Shown here: positions 21,026 through 29,491 of the stretch, piece by piece
Layout of the letters: every line of letters starts with the position of its first letter
How positions within the stretch are numbered: the first letter of the stretch is position 1
Assembly: GCF_026427355.1 (NCBI RefSeq)
Contig: NZ_CP102664.1
Coordinates: forward strand, 2,604,001 to 2,668,000
Length of the DNA: 64,000 nt
Direction of reading: 5' to 3'
Origin: Sphingobium sp. JS3065
Lineage (GTDB): Bacteria > Pseudomonadota > Alphaproteobacteria > Sphingomonadales > Sphingomonadaceae
Position numbers and translations under genes: made by a program
Notes under the pieces: generated by a model
What the model was told of the DNA's origin: nothing
The model's input: the letters and a program-made list of their open reading frames with translations, nothing else
Databases searched by the model: none

Positions 21026-21835
21026 TTACCTGAGGGAAAGCCATGCCAATGCCGTGATTCCCGCGATGATTCGATACCAGGCGAAGGGGGTGAAGCCATG
21101 GCGCGACACCAGCCCGACGAACCATTTGATCACCAGCACCGCGACGATGAAGGAAACGACGAATCCCAGCGCGATGCTGTCCCAGCCGACCACGGCGGAG
21201 GTCAGCTTGTCGCCGTTTTTCAGCAGTTCCAGCACGGTAGCGCCCAACATGGTCGGGATGGCGAGGAAGAAGCTGAATTCCGCCGCCGTGCGCCGTTCGA
21301 CGCCCAGGGTCAGCGCGCCCATGATGGTCGCGCCCGACCGGCTGACGCCCGGAATCATGGCGAGGCACTGGATGAAACCGATGCCGACCACCCGGACGAA
21401 GGGGATGTCCGCGATGCCGTGGAAGCGGTTTTCCTTCACCATCCGCTCGATCCCCAGGATCGCGATGCCGCCCGCGATCAGCGCCCAGGCGACCACCTTC
21501 GGCGCGCCCAGCAGTTCCTCTATATATTTATGCAGCGCCAGGCCGATCACCGCCGCCGGGATGAAGGCGACCAGCAGATTGCGCAGGAAGCGCCAGCTTG
21601 TCGGCTCCCTGTGCAGCAGGCCCATGCCGACCGCCCAGAAGGTCCGCCAATAAAGCACCACCACCGCCAGGATCGCGCCCAATTGGATGATGACGTTGAA
21701 CATCGCCCAGGTGGACGCATCATAACCCAGCAGCTCGCTGGCCAGGATCAGGTGGCCGGTCGAGGATACGGGCAGGAATTCGGTCAACCCCTCCACGATG
21801 CCAAGCAGGATGACTGTCAGATAATGCAGGTCCAT
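21026..21835 (-). CDS. uppP: Undecaprenyl-diphosphate phosphatase
   Basis: UppP (BacA) dephosphorylates undecaprenyl diphosphate to recycle the lipid carrier for peptidoglycan and other surface polymers, and its overexpression gives bacitracin resistance. The 269-residue membrane protein carries both family signatures: EGLTEFLPVSSTGHLIL near the N-terminus and PGVSRSGATIMGALTLG near residue 165, with about eight hydrophobic segments. It stands alone between gltD and an NAD(P)-binding protein gene on the same strand. Confidence 0.97.
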   Translation of the reverse strand: MDLHYLTVILLGIVEGLTEFLPVSSTGHLILASELLGYDASTWAMFNVIIQLGAILAVVVLYWRTFWAVGMGLLHREPTSWRFLRNLLVAFIPAAVIGLALHKYIEELLGAPKVVAWALIAGGIAILGIERMVKENRFHGIADIPFVRVVGIGFIQCLAMIPGVSRSGATIMGALTLGVERRTAAEFSFFLAIPTMLGATVLELLKNGDKLTSAVVGWDSIALGFVVSFIVAVLVIKWFVGLVSRHGFTPFAWYRIIAGITALAWLSLR

Positions 21836-21985
21836 GGGTAGGTCAGATCCTTAATGGGCAAGCAAAGGGAAAGCCCTCCCCCGGACGGGAGAGGGCGGAG
21901 GGATTTGCTGCCATTGTGCAGGTGCGAAGAGGTGAGGCAAGCCGTTGCCGCACGGCCGGTCGCGGTCCGTTGCCGGTCCAGCCTG

Positions 21986-22915
21986 TCAGGCCTGGACCCG
22001 CCCGGCGAAGCGGCCATGCCTGCGATAGCGGATCAGCCATTTTTCCGCGACCGCCGCCATCGGCGTGGCCGCTACGCCCAGATCGGCCAGCCCGTTCGCG
22101 CCGGGGGCGACGACATTGTCCCTGCCCAGCATGGCCAGTTGATCCCGCGTGATGGGACCGCCCGGCAGCATCGCGATCAACGAGGCGAGCGAAGCGGGAA
22201 CCGCGCACAGGCTGCGCTGGCGGCCGATGGCCTTGGCGATCCAGGCGTTGAGTTCCAGCATCGAATAAATCTGCGGCCCGCCCAGTTCATAGGTCTTGCC
22301 GCCATGGACGCCGGGTTTTTCGGCGGCGTTGGCGATGGCCTGCGCCACGTCGGCGACATAGACGGGCTGGAATTTGGTGTTCGCGCCGATCACCGGCACC
22401 ACCGGGGCAAGGCGGATGATTTCGGCGAAGCGGTTGAGGAACTGGTCCTCCGGGCCGAAGACGATCGACGGGCGGATGATGGTGGCGTCGGGGAAGGCGG
22501 CCCTGACCGCCGCTTCGCCCGCGGCCTTCGACCGGCCATAGGCGGAGGGGCTTTGCGCGTCCGCGCCGATGGCGGAGATGTGGACCAGCGCCTTGACGCC
22601 CGCATCCGCCGCCGCCCTGGCGACATTGGCCGCGCCGTCATGGTGCGACCCTTCGAAATCGCCGGAGAGGACGCCGACCAGATTGATGACGATATCGCTG
22701 CCCGAAATGGCGCGGGCGACGCTTTCCGGCTTGCGGATGTCTGCCGCGACGAACTGGGTCTGGCCCAGGCCGCCCAGCGGCTTGACGCGCAGGGCGGTCG
22801 CCAGGTCGCGCTGCGCCACGCGCACCCGCGCGCCGCGCGCCATCAGCGCCTGCGCGACCTGCCGGCCCAGAAAGCCGCCGCCGCCGAACACCGTAACCAG
22901 ACTGTCCTTCATCAT
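21986..22915 (-). CDS. NAD(P)-binding complex-I NDUFA9-like protein
   Basis: This protein of about 309 residues belongs to the atypical short-chain dehydrogenase group related to NDUFA9. It begins VTVFGGGGFLGRQVAQAL, a glycine-rich NAD(P)-binding loop, followed by GSDIVINLVGVL, HISAIGADAQSPSAYGRSKA and RPSIVFGPEDQFLNRFAEI. Relatives in sphingomonads are often annotated as complex I NDUFA9 subunit family proteins; whether they act in complex I or quinone metabolism is unknown. The ATG at 22915 fits the AGG upstream better than the one at 22924. Confidence 0.82.
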   Translation of the reverse strand: MMKDSLVTVFGGGGFLGRQVAQALMARGARVRVAQRDLATALRVKPLGGLGQTQFVAADIRKPESVARAISGSDIVINLVGVLSGDFEGSHHDGAANVARAAADAGVKALVHISAIGADAQSPSAYGRSKAAGEAAVRAAFPDATIIRPSIVFGPEDQFLNRFAEIIRLAPVVPVIGANTKFQPVYVADVAQAIANAAEKPGVHGGKTYELGGPQIYSMLELNAWIAKAIGRQRSLCAVPASLASLIAMLPGGPITRDQLAMLGRDNVVAPGANGLADLGVAATPMAAVAEKWLIRYRRHGRFAGRVQA

Positions 22916-22999
22916 GCGTCCCATGCCTGTCTAAAGGGGATGACTCTGCGCATCCCCTTGCAACAGCCGCCGCCCGCTGACAACTGCTTTACCGGCGCT

Positions 23000-23578
23000 T
23001 TACCCGATCCAGCCGCGCAAATCAGCAATCATCCACAGGCCGAGGCCAAGGAACAGCAGGGCGGCGCCGATCTGGAGCGCGCGCATCGGCACCTTCTTCG
23101 CCAGCGCGTCGCCGAACAGCACGGCGGGAACGTTCGCGATCATCATGCCCAGAGTCGTCCCGGCGGTGACGGCCAGGATATTGTCGAAGCGCGCGCCCAG
23201 CATCACCGTCGCCACCTGCGTCTTGTCGCCCATTTCGACCAGGAAGAAGGCGATCAGGGTGGTCATGAACACGCCCGCTTTGGAGGGGGCCTTCAGCGGT
23301 TCGTCCTCGTCCAGCTTGTCGGGGATCAGCGTCCAGGCGGCCATGGCGATGAAGCTGGCCGCGACGGCGTAGCGGAACCAGGGCTGGGTCAGCGCGCCCG
23401 CGACCGAATGGCCGACCAGCGCGGCGAGGAAATGATTGGCGAGCGTCGCGAAGAGGATGCCGAGGATGATCGGCGCGGGCTTGCGGAAGCGGGTGGCGAG
23501 CAGCATCGCCAGCAATTGCGTCTTGTCGCCCATTTCCGCGAGCGCGACGAGAGCGGTGGAGGTGAGGATGGCTTCCAT
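23000..23578 (-). CDS. TMEM165/GDT1-family manganese exporter
   Basis: The 192-residue inner-membrane protein has two repeats of about three helices, each with the family motif EMGDKTQ (Glu15 and Glu115), which forms the cation site. Bacterial members export Mn2+. The start at 23578 gives the conserved MEAILTSTALVALAEMGDKT; longer frames have no support. The gene is preceded by a leader of about 200 bases holding a yybP-ykoY manganese riboswitch, which fits the role well: high Mn2+ should turn expression on. Confidence 0.93.
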   Translation of the reverse strand: MEAILTSTALVALAEMGDKTQLLAMLLATRFRKPAPIILGILFATLANHFLAALVGHSVAGALTQPWFRYAVAASFIAMAAWTLIPDKLDEDEPLKAPSKAGVFMTTLIAFFLVEMGDKTQVATVMLGARFDNILAVTAGTTLGMMIANVPAVLFGDALAKKVPMRALQIGAALLFLGLGLWMIADLRGWIG

Positions 23579-23649
23579 GCGGGTCGTTCCAGGGCCGGGC
23601 GAAGACTGAAGACGCAATGCCACCGCCCTCCCCCGCCCGGCCGGACGAA

Positions 23650-23785
23650 GAAGGCGATGCCATTGGTCTCGCCCGATGCGGAATATCCTTCCGCATCCCG
23701 CCCGCCATGGCCTCTCGGCCAAATATGTTGACGAACGGCCCGTTCCTTATGCGGAACGGCTGGCTACTCCCCAGATGACGAGGGG
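23650..23785 (-). promoter_or_regulatory. yybP-ykoY manganese riboswitch
   Basis: The minus-strand leader contains the conserved 5' loop CTGGGGAGTAGCCAG (about 23775-23761), then GTCAACATATTTGGCC and hairpins such as GGATGCGG/CCGCATCG, and the conserved 3' loop CGGGCGAGACCAATGG (about 23676-23661). These two loop motifs are the defining Mn2+-binding elements of the class. It sits directly upstream of a GDT1-type exporter, a known target. The exact ends and the switching mechanism (transcription or translation) are not determined. Confidence 0.87.
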
Positions 23786-23833
23786 GGATTTAAGGGAGAA
23801 GGGGGAGGATGGCAAGGGTTTGGGAGGAAGGAG

Positions 23834-23908
23834 GCGCGACCTGCGTATCTTCCCCTCCACCACCGCCTTTGGCGGCGGTCCCCCTCCCCATCTATCGATG
23901 GGGAGGAT
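23834..23908. repeat. Dispersed GC-rich hairpin repeat, copy A
   Basis: About 75 bases shared with 53289-53358, beginning GCGCGACCT and ending with the hairpin CCTCCCCATCTATCGATGGG plus GAGG. It lies immediately behind the stop codon of the minus-strand gene that ends at 23909, as copy B does behind phzF, so it may serve as a transcript end. Confidence 0.8.
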
Positions 23909-24298
23909 TTAGGGTTCGCCCCTGGATTCCTGCATGCGGCGTTCGGCGAACCATTGTTCCAGCGCCTTGGCGGTGCAGCCGGTGAAGCCGTTGCTGCCGA
24001 TGGCCGAACAACTGCCCGGCAGGGTCTGGCGCTGCGCCTGTTCCATCGTCGCGACCTGGCTGCCCCAGCCGGGGCCGCCCGCCGGTTCGGGCTTTTCACG
24101 CAGCTTCTTCGGGATGCGATAGCGTTCGGATTCGGGCTTGCGGGCGCAGACGATGATCTCGTCGTCCTTCGCCTTGGGACAGGGGTCGTCGCCATAGACG
24201 ACCAGATTGAAGATTGTCTGCGGCGGCTGAGCATCGGCCGCGCCGCCGACAGACAGCAGCGTCAGCAGCGAAGCGGCCAGGGCAACAGGGAGACGCAT
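23909..24298 (-). CDS. Exported 4-cysteine protein, paralog 1 (unknown function)
   Basis: The 129-residue product has a signal peptide (LPVALAASLLTLLSVGGAADA) and then a domain shared with the neighbouring upstream gene: VVYGDDPCP, EIIVCARKPESERYRIPKKL, WGSQVATME and a C-terminal SCSAIGSNGFTGC. The four shared cysteines (CP, VC, SC, GC) probably form two disulfides in the periplasm. I do not recognise a named family. It is the last gene of a dsbB-coq7-paralog-paralog string, which offers a disulfide-forming partner in the same transcript. Confidence 0.78.
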   Translation of the reverse strand: MRLPVALAASLLTLLSVGGAADAQPPQTIFNLVVYGDDPCPKAKDDEIIVCARKPESERYRIPKKLREKPEPAGGPGWGSQVATMEQAQRQTLPGSCSAIGSNGFTGCTAKALEQWFAERRMQESRGEP

Positions 24299-24388
24299 CG
24301 AATATATCCTTTCGTCCCCTGTTCCGCCGCCCGGATGTCCCGGTTCCGGCGGCCATGTCGTTCAGACGCCGCGTGACGGCAACAGCCG

Positions 24389-24952
24389 TCAGGGCTGGGG
24401 CGTCGTCGTCGGCTGCTGGGCGGGCGGCGCATTTTGCTGGGCCTTTTCCTCGGCCACGGCGCGGGCTTCGATCGCCTTGCTCTCCGCGTCGATGGTGGAC
24501 AGGCGGCGCGTCCTTTCCGCCTCGACCAGATCCTTCCAGCTTGCATTGTCGGCCGCCTGCCGCTCCGCCTTGGCGAGCCGGGCCAGTTGCGCGAAGCAGC
24601 CGGTCGCGCCGCCGCCGCCCACCGGGGAGCAGCTTTCTGTGCCGCTGCGGCCGACATATTCCATGGACCTCACCCGTTCCCCCCAGGCCTGGTGGCTGGG
24701 CTGGTTCGGGTCGCCGCGCAGCGGTTCGGGAATGCGATAGCGTTCCTCCTCCCCCTTGCGGGCGCAGACGACGATGTCGCTGCCCTGGCTCTGCGGGCAG
24801 GGATCGTCGCCATAGACGATGACCAGATTGACGCGCTCGGACGCGGGCTGCGCCGCAGCGGCGGGCTGTTCCGGCGCGGGGCCCTGCTGCGCCAGCGCGG
24901 GCGCAGCCGTGCCCAGCAAAAGCATGGCGGCGATCAGACTGGTCTTCATCAT
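24389..24952 (-). CDS. Exported 4-cysteine protein, paralog 2 (unknown function)
   Basis: The 187-residue product has a signal peptide (MMKTSLIAAMLLLGTAAPALA) with GGAGAAGC before the start. It shares with the next gene IVYGDDPCP, DIVVCARKGEEERYRIPEPL, WGERVRSME and SCSPVGGGGATGC. It then adds a charged helical tail (residues 125-175, rich in Ala, Glu, Arg) that may form a coiled coil, and a Pro/Gln/Thr end. It starts 8 bases after coq7, so it belongs to that operon. Function unknown. Confidence 0.8.
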   Translation of the reverse strand: MMKTSLIAAMLLLGTAAPALAQQGPAPEQPAAAAQPASERVNLVIVYGDDPCPQSQGSDIVVCARKGEEERYRIPEPLRGDPNQPSHQAWGERVRSMEYVGRSGTESCSPVGGGGATGCFAQLARLAKAERQAADNASWKDLVEAERTRRLSTIDAESKAIEARAVAEEKAQQNAPPAQQPTTTPQP

Positions 24953-24960
24953 GCTTCTCC

Positions 24961-25527
24961 TCAGATACGCCTGGAAAGGGCGATGGCGGCGCGACAGCCC
25001 AACCGGATGGCGCCGGACAACAAGGGATAGGCCGGAGCCTGCTCCGCCCCATGGGCGATGGCGGCGTCGCGATGTTCCACCTCCTCCGCCTGGAAATCCG
25101 CGATGGCGGTGGAGAGTTCCGGATCGTCCTGCCCCAATTGTTCAAGCTGCTGGGCATAATGGCGGTCGATTTCCGTCTCGATCGCGGCGGTGCAGGCCAT
25201 GGCGGCGCGCGGGCCGATGGCCGCCGTCACCGCGCCCAGCGCGAAGCCCGCCACCTTCCAGATCGGCTGCAACGCCGTCGGCCGCACGCCCCGGCGGGCG
25301 ATCATCGCGTCGAAATGCTGGCGGTGCCGTTCCTCCTGCGCGGCCATGCCGGCGATGAGGCGGGAGTCGGGATGGCGATCCCCCATCATGGCAAGCTGCC
25401 CGGCATAGATGCGGGTCGCGCCGAACTCGCCCGCCTGATCGACGCGCAGCATGGAGGCGCGTTGCCGGTCGGTGACGCGGCGGCCAGGCCTGGGAAAATC
25501 GGGCCTGGGAAAATGCTTCACACTCAT
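24961..25527 (-). CDS. coq7: Demethoxyubiquinone hydroxylase
   Basis: Coq7 is a di-iron monooxygenase that hydroxylates demethoxyubiquinol, the penultimate step of ubiquinone synthesis. The 188-residue protein consists of two related halves with the iron ligands visible: Glu34 (RVDQAGEFGA), Glu65 and His68 (AQEERHRQ), Glu117 (AAIETEIDRHY) and Glu149/His152 (AEEVEHRD). Length and motifs are those of the bacterial short form. It overlaps dsbB by four bases (ATGA), and the exported paralog follows at once. Confidence 0.95.
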   Translation of the reverse strand: MSVKHFPRPDFPRPGRRVTDRQRASMLRVDQAGEFGATRIYAGQLAMMGDRHPDSRLIAGMAAQEERHRQHFDAMIARRGVRPTALQPIWKVAGFALGAVTAAIGPRAAMACTAAIETEIDRHYAQQLEQLGQDDPELSTAIADFQAEEVEHRDAAIAHGAEQAPAYPLLSGAIRLGCRAAIALSRRI

Positions 25528-26009
25528 GCCTTGCTCCCTTTTCCGAGCAGCAGCGCCAAGATGAGGAGCGCGCCCCCTCCCGACAAGAGGCCGTTATAGC
25601 CCGCCATCGAAATGCCGAACAGGTTCCACGGCGAAACGTCGCAACGGGTGATCGGGGTCGCCATGATCTGGTTGAGGATATCCGCCGAACTGCCGCCCGT
25701 GGGACTGGTGGAGCAGGCGGTCAGCCCCTGCCACCAGCCATATTCGACCCCGGCGTGGAACAGGCCGATGCCGCCGCTGATGCCGATGGCCAGGCCCGCC
25801 AGGCCGGTGAACAGCGCGCTGACGCAGGCCCTGCCGCGCATCGCATAGGCGGCCAGCGCCAGCGGGATCGCGGCCATATGGGCATAACGCTGCCACCAGC
25901 ACATCTCGCATGGGTGCAGGCCGCCGAGATATTGGAACGCATAGGCGCCGGCCAACATGGCGAGGGGAAGGATCAGCGCCAATGCGCGGGCGAGGGGCAG
26001 GCTTTTCAT
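25524..26009 (-). CDS. dsbB: Disulfide bond formation protein DsbB
   Basis: DsbB reoxidises DsbA and passes the electrons to ubiquinone. The 161-residue protein has four transmembrane helices, the first redox pair Cys34-Glu-Met-Cys37 (HPCEMCWWQRYAH) and the second pair Cys99 and Cys123 in the second periplasmic loop. The second loop contains TRCDVSPWNLFGISMAGYN, typical of alphaproteobacterial DsbB. It heads an operon with coq7, whose product is needed to make the quinone that DsbB uses. Confidence 0.95.
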   Translation of the reverse strand: MKSLPLARALALILPLAMLAGAYAFQYLGGLHPCEMCWWQRYAHMAAIPLALAAYAMRGRACVSALFTGLAGLAIGISGGIGLFHAGVEYGWWQGLTACSTSPTGGSSADILNQIMATPITRCDVSPWNLFGISMAGYNGLLSGGGALLILALLLGKGSKA

Positions 26010-26173
26010 GAGCTTCGCTTAGACCGTCCCGGACCTTTCGTCATGCTGAACTTGCGGTGTTCCCGCGCAGGCGGGAAGCCCGTTCGGACGTTGCCCGGCT
26101 TTTCGGAGGGCGGGACTGGACTCCTGCCTGCGCAGGAGCGCGTTGGCCTGCAACCTCCAGCCTATTGCAATAT

Positions 26174-26280
26174 CTAGAGCGATTTCCAGTCAGATGGCAT
26201 CATCTGACGTTTAAGAAATCGCGACAAAACAAAGGAATAGAGCGGTCGATCTGATTCAATCAGATCGAAAACCGCTCTAG
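26174..26280. repeat. Palindromic two-hairpin repeat, copy 2
   Basis: 107 bases, nearly identical to 8068-8171. The second hairpin has arms AGAGCGG-TCGATCTGATT and AATCAGATCGA-AAA-CCGCTCT: where copy 1 has TTT/AAA in the lower stem, this copy has CGG/CCG, so the pairing is kept. The final CTAG holds the ctpA stop codon (26279-26277). Confidence 0.92.
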
Positions 26281-27626
26281 GGCGTCGCGGGTTTGCGGGC
26301 GGGCTGGGCCTGCGCCATCACCGCGCCGGGTTTGGCCGCGAGGCGGGACAGGGTCTTGAGCGCATAGTCGAGCTGGAAATCCTCTATCCCCTTCTTCTTC
26401 AGTTCCTCGGCGGAGGCGGCGAAGCGGGGATCTTCCTTGCTATCCTCTTCCAGCGCGGCATTGTCCGTCTTGATCTCATTGATCAGGTGGCGGCGCAGGT
26501 CGCTTTCGCGGAATTTGGGCCGGTTCTTGTAATCGGGGTCGCTGAGCTGCGGCACCCTCACATCCGGTTCGATCCCGCCTTCCTGCACGGAACGGCCCGA
26601 CGGGGTGTAATAGCGCGCCGTGGTCAGCTTGAGCGCGGTGGTGTTGCTCAAGGGGAGCATGGTCTGCACGCTGCCCTTGCCGAAGCTGCGTTCGCCCATC
26701 ACCAGCGCGCGATGCTGGTCCTGGAGCGCGCCCGCGACGATTTCGGAGGCCGAAGCGGACCCCGCGTCGACCAGCACGATCATCGGCAGGCCCTTCGCGT
26801 CGTCGCCCGGCTTGGCGTAATAGCGTTCGACATCGCCCTTCTGACGGCCGCGCTGCGACACGATCTCGCCGCGTTCCAGGAAGGTGTCGCTGACCGACAC
26901 GGCTTCGTCCAGCAGGCCGCCGGGGTTGGAGCGCAGGTCGAGGATATAGCCGGTCGGCTTGCGCCCCAGCGACTTGTCGATGCTGCGGATCGCCTGGCGC
27001 ACGTCGGCGCCGGTATTGGCGGAGAAGCTGACGATGTTGATGACGCCGATGCCGTCCTTCACTTCCCACTTCACCGGCTTCAACTGGATGATCTCACGGG
27101 TCAGGGTCAGGTCGATGGGCTTGTCGCGGCCGGGGCGGACGATGGTCAGCTTGATCTGCGTGCCGGGCTGGCCGCGCATCTTGTCGACCGCCTCGTCCAG
27201 CGTGCCGCCATAGATGAGCTGCCCGTCGAGATGGGTGATATAGTCGCCCGCCTTGATCCCGGCGCGCCAGGCGGGGGTGTCCTGCGTGGGGGCGATCACC
27301 TTGACCGCGCCATCCTCCTGCGTGACGGAGAGGCCCAGGCCGCCATAGCTGCCCTCCGTCTGGGTGCGCAGATTCTGGAAATCGCGGGCGTCGAGGAAGC
27401 TGCTGTGCGGGTCCAGGCTGGCGAGCATGCCGTCGATGGCGCCCTTGATCAGCTTTTCGTCGTCGACCTTCTCGACATAGTCGCTGCGGACCTTCTGGAA
27501 CACGTCCATGAACTCGTCCAGCGCCTTGTAGCTGCTCGCTTCCCCGTCGGCGAGCGCCGCGGTGGTGGCGGGAATGAGCGCGAGCGCGCCGAGGGCGAGC
27601 GCGCCCCGGAAGAAATTGGATTTCAT
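26277..27626 (-). CDS. ctpA: C-terminal processing protease, S41 family
   Basis: The 449-residue protein starts at 27626 with AGGACACGC before the ATG, giving a signal peptide (MKSNFFRGALALGALALIPA). It has an N-terminal helical region, a PDZ domain (YGGLGLSVTQEDGAVKVIAP through GIKAGDYITHLDG) and the S41 catalytic core with Ser in DAGSASASEIVAGAL and Lys in ERSFGKGSVQTMLP. Such periplasmic proteases trim or degrade envelope proteins. It follows the envC-like gene after 88 bases in the conserved nadD-rsfS-rlmH-envC-ctpA order. The stop codon is supplied by the palindromic repeat. Confidence 0.94.
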   Translation of the reverse strand: MKSNFFRGALALGALALIPATTAALADGEASSYKALDEFMDVFQKVRSDYVEKVDDEKLIKGAIDGMLASLDPHSSFLDARDFQNLRTQTEGSYGGLGLSVTQEDGAVKVIAPTQDTPAWRAGIKAGDYITHLDGQLIYGGTLDEAVDKMRGQPGTQIKLTIVRPGRDKPIDLTLTREIIQLKPVKWEVKDGIGVINIVSFSANTGADVRQAIRSIDKSLGRKPTGYILDLRSNPGGLLDEAVSVSDTFLERGEIVSQRGRQKGDVERYYAKPGDDAKGLPMIVLVDAGSASASEIVAGALQDQHRALVMGERSFGKGSVQTMLPLSNTTALKLTTARYYTPSGRSVQEGGIEPDVRVPQLSDPDYKNRPKFRESDLRRHLINEIKTDNAALEEDSKEDPRFAASAEELKKKGIEDFQLDYALKTLSRLAAKPGAVMAQAQPARKPATP

Positions 27627-27714
27627 GCGTGTCCTGAGTCCTGGCATCGAAGGATGAGTATAGGGCATTTCCGTGCAGACGCAAAAATCTTGGATGGGGT
27701 GGCGCAAAATCCCG

Positions 27715-28950
27715 TCAGCCCAGTCCCACCAGCGGCACGATGTCGACCGGGCGGCCATTGCGGCGCAGTTCGACGGTGATGCTGGGGCGCCCCGGTCCGG
27801 CATTGCCGATGGGATCGCCCTGCCGCACGCTGTCCCCCACCGCCGCGTTCAGGCGCAGCAGGCCGGTGATCAGCGTCGTCCAGCCGCCGCCATGGTCGAT
27901 GATCACGATCTGCCCATAGCCACGATACGGCCCGGCGAAGACGATGCGTCCAGCGGTGGGCGCCACCGCCAGAGCATCCGGCCGGGTAATGATGGTGAGG
28001 CCGCGGGAGCGGACGCCGCTTTCCGACACCTCGCCCATGCCGGTCACCAACTGCCCGACGACAGGCAGGCGATAGGGCGGCGGCGCGCCGGGGCCGCGCG
28101 GGCGTTCGGGCGCGGGGGCGCGGGTCTGGTCGGGGCGGGCGGGGCGCGGCAGCGGGCCGGACAGGGCGGCCAGCCGGTCGCGCAGGTCGCCCGCTTCCTC
28201 CAGCTTGTCCATCAGGTCGACTATGTCCCGCGCCCGCTCGCCCAGGGCCAGGGCGCGGTCGCTTTCCAGATCGGCGTTGGCGCGATAATCCCGGGCGGCG
28301 AGGCGCTTTTGCGCCTCCAGCGTCTGGAGAGCGGCCTGCCGCTGTTTCAAGTCCTGCTGGCTTTGGGCGAGGGAAGCCGCCGCTTGTTCGGCGGTAGCAC
28401 GCAGGGCGCGGCTGCGGTCCAGTTCGGCGCGCAGGCCCGCCGTGCGTTCGCGGATGACGGGCAGCACCTGCCCCAGCACGGCGCGCATATGGATGGCGTC
28501 GCCGATCGATCCGGGCTGCACCAGCGCCAGCGCCAGCGGGCGTTGCGCCATCATCTGGAGCGCGGCGGTCAGGCGGACGACGGGTTCCTGTTTGGCGGCG
28601 AGGCGGGCCGCCTGGGCGCGCTGGAGCCGGGCGATGATGGCGATGCGGGCCTGTGCGGCCTGGATGTCCGCCTCCGCCTGCTGGATGCGGGCCGCCATGG
28701 CGGCGGCGCGGCGGCGGGCCTGATCGGCTTCGTCGCGGGCGGCGGCGGCCTGCCGTTCGAGGCGTTCGGAACGTTCGCGCGCTTCGTCCGACTGGCGGCG
28801 GGCGGTCTTGAGCGCGGATTGTTCTTCGGAAAGGCTGGTGCCCGCCGTACCCTGCAGGACGATCGCCTGGCCGTCGGCGGCGGGCAGGCGCGACGCGGCG
28901 AGCGCTGCCGCGCCCGCGAGGAATGCCGCGATGATCGCCGTCCGTTTCAA
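27715..28950 (-). CDS. envC: EnvC-like murein hydrolase activator with degenerate M23 domain
   Basis: The 411-residue exported protein has a signal peptide, a long Ala/Arg/Glu coiled coil (about residues 40-270), a Pro-rich linker and a C-terminal LytM/M23 fold (VGQLVTGMGEVSESGVRSRG, then GRIVFAGPYRGYGQIVIIDH and GGGWTTLITGL). The zinc ligands of active M23 peptidases are mostly missing: the HxxxD position reads TRPDALAV, and HxH is absent. EnvC proteins use this inactive fold to activate cell-division amidases, and I infer that role here. Confidence 0.87.
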   Translation of the reverse strand: MKRTAIIAAFLAGAAALAASRLPAADGQAIVLQGTAGTSLSEEQSALKTARRQSDEARERSERLERQAAAARDEADQARRRAAAMAARIQQAEADIQAAQARIAIIARLQRAQAARLAAKQEPVVRLTAALQMMAQRPLALALVQPGSIGDAIHMRAVLGQVLPVIRERTAGLRAELDRSRALRATAEQAAASLAQSQQDLKQRQAALQTLEAQKRLAARDYRANADLESDRALALGERARDIVDLMDKLEEAGDLRDRLAALSGPLPRPARPDQTRAPAPERPRGPGAPPPYRLPVVGQLVTGMGEVSESGVRSRGLTIITRPDALAVAPTAGRIVFAGPYRGYGQIVIIDHGGGWTTLITGLLRLNAAVGDSVRQGDPIGNAGPGRPSITVELRRNGRPVDIVPLVGLG

Positions 28951-29025
28951 GCCTGGCCCCCGGCCGGTTCCCGGTTGGGACCGACCGGTCCTGACTAGGC
29001 CCTGTCCCGGTGGAAGGGAAGAGGG

Positions 29026-29448
29026 TCACCCCTCCCGATGATAGGGATGGCCCGCCAAAATGGAGCAGGCGCGCCATAATTGTTCCGCCAGCATGGCGCG
29101 GGCCATCATATGCGGCCAGGTCATCGCCCCGAAGGCGATCAGCAGGTCGGCGTCGTCCCGCTCCGCATCGTCGAAGCCGTCCGCCGCGCCGATCAGGAAC
29201 CGGCATTCCCGCTTGCCCGAATCGCGCCAGCCCTCGATGCGGCGGGCGAAGTCCATCGAGCTGAGCTGCTTGCCCTTTTCGTCCAGCATCACGGTGACGG
29301 TGCCCGGGGGCGCGGGCGGCAGCCTGCCGCCGCGATCCGGCATTTCGGTGATCCTGAAAGGCATGGTCAGCCGCTTCGCATAGCGATCGACCAGTTCCGC
29401 CTCGGGCGAGCGCCCGATCTTTCCGCGCGCGATGATGTGGAGGAGCAT
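29026..29448 (-). CDS. rlmH: 23S rRNA (pseudouridine1915-N3)-methyltransferase
   Basis: RlmH is a SPOUT-class enzyme that methylates pseudouridine 1915 in helix 69 of 23S rRNA in complete ribosomes. The 140-residue protein shows the SAM-binding trefoil-knot motifs: VTVMLDEKGKQLSSMDFA, FLIGAADGF and the C-terminal LAEQLWRACSILAGHPYH. The length matches the family. It sits between rsfS and the envC-like gene in the usual cell-envelope/ribosome cluster. Confidence 0.96.
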   Translation of the reverse strand: MLLHIIARGKIGRSPEAELVDRYAKRLTMPFRITEMPDRGGRLPPAPPGTVTVMLDEKGKQLSSMDFARRIEGWRDSGKRECRFLIGAADGFDDAERDDADLLIAFGAMTWPHMMARAMLAEQLWRACSILAGHPYHREG

Positions 29449-29491
29449 GCCTACCCCCCTAAAGGCTCATCGCGCGCTTGTCGAAGGCGCT

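Noticed and set aside
21854..23731. A 625-codon plus-strand frame
   Set aside because: It runs antisense through the NAD(P)-binding protein gene and the GDT1 gene and into the manganese riboswitch leader, all well supported on the minus strand.
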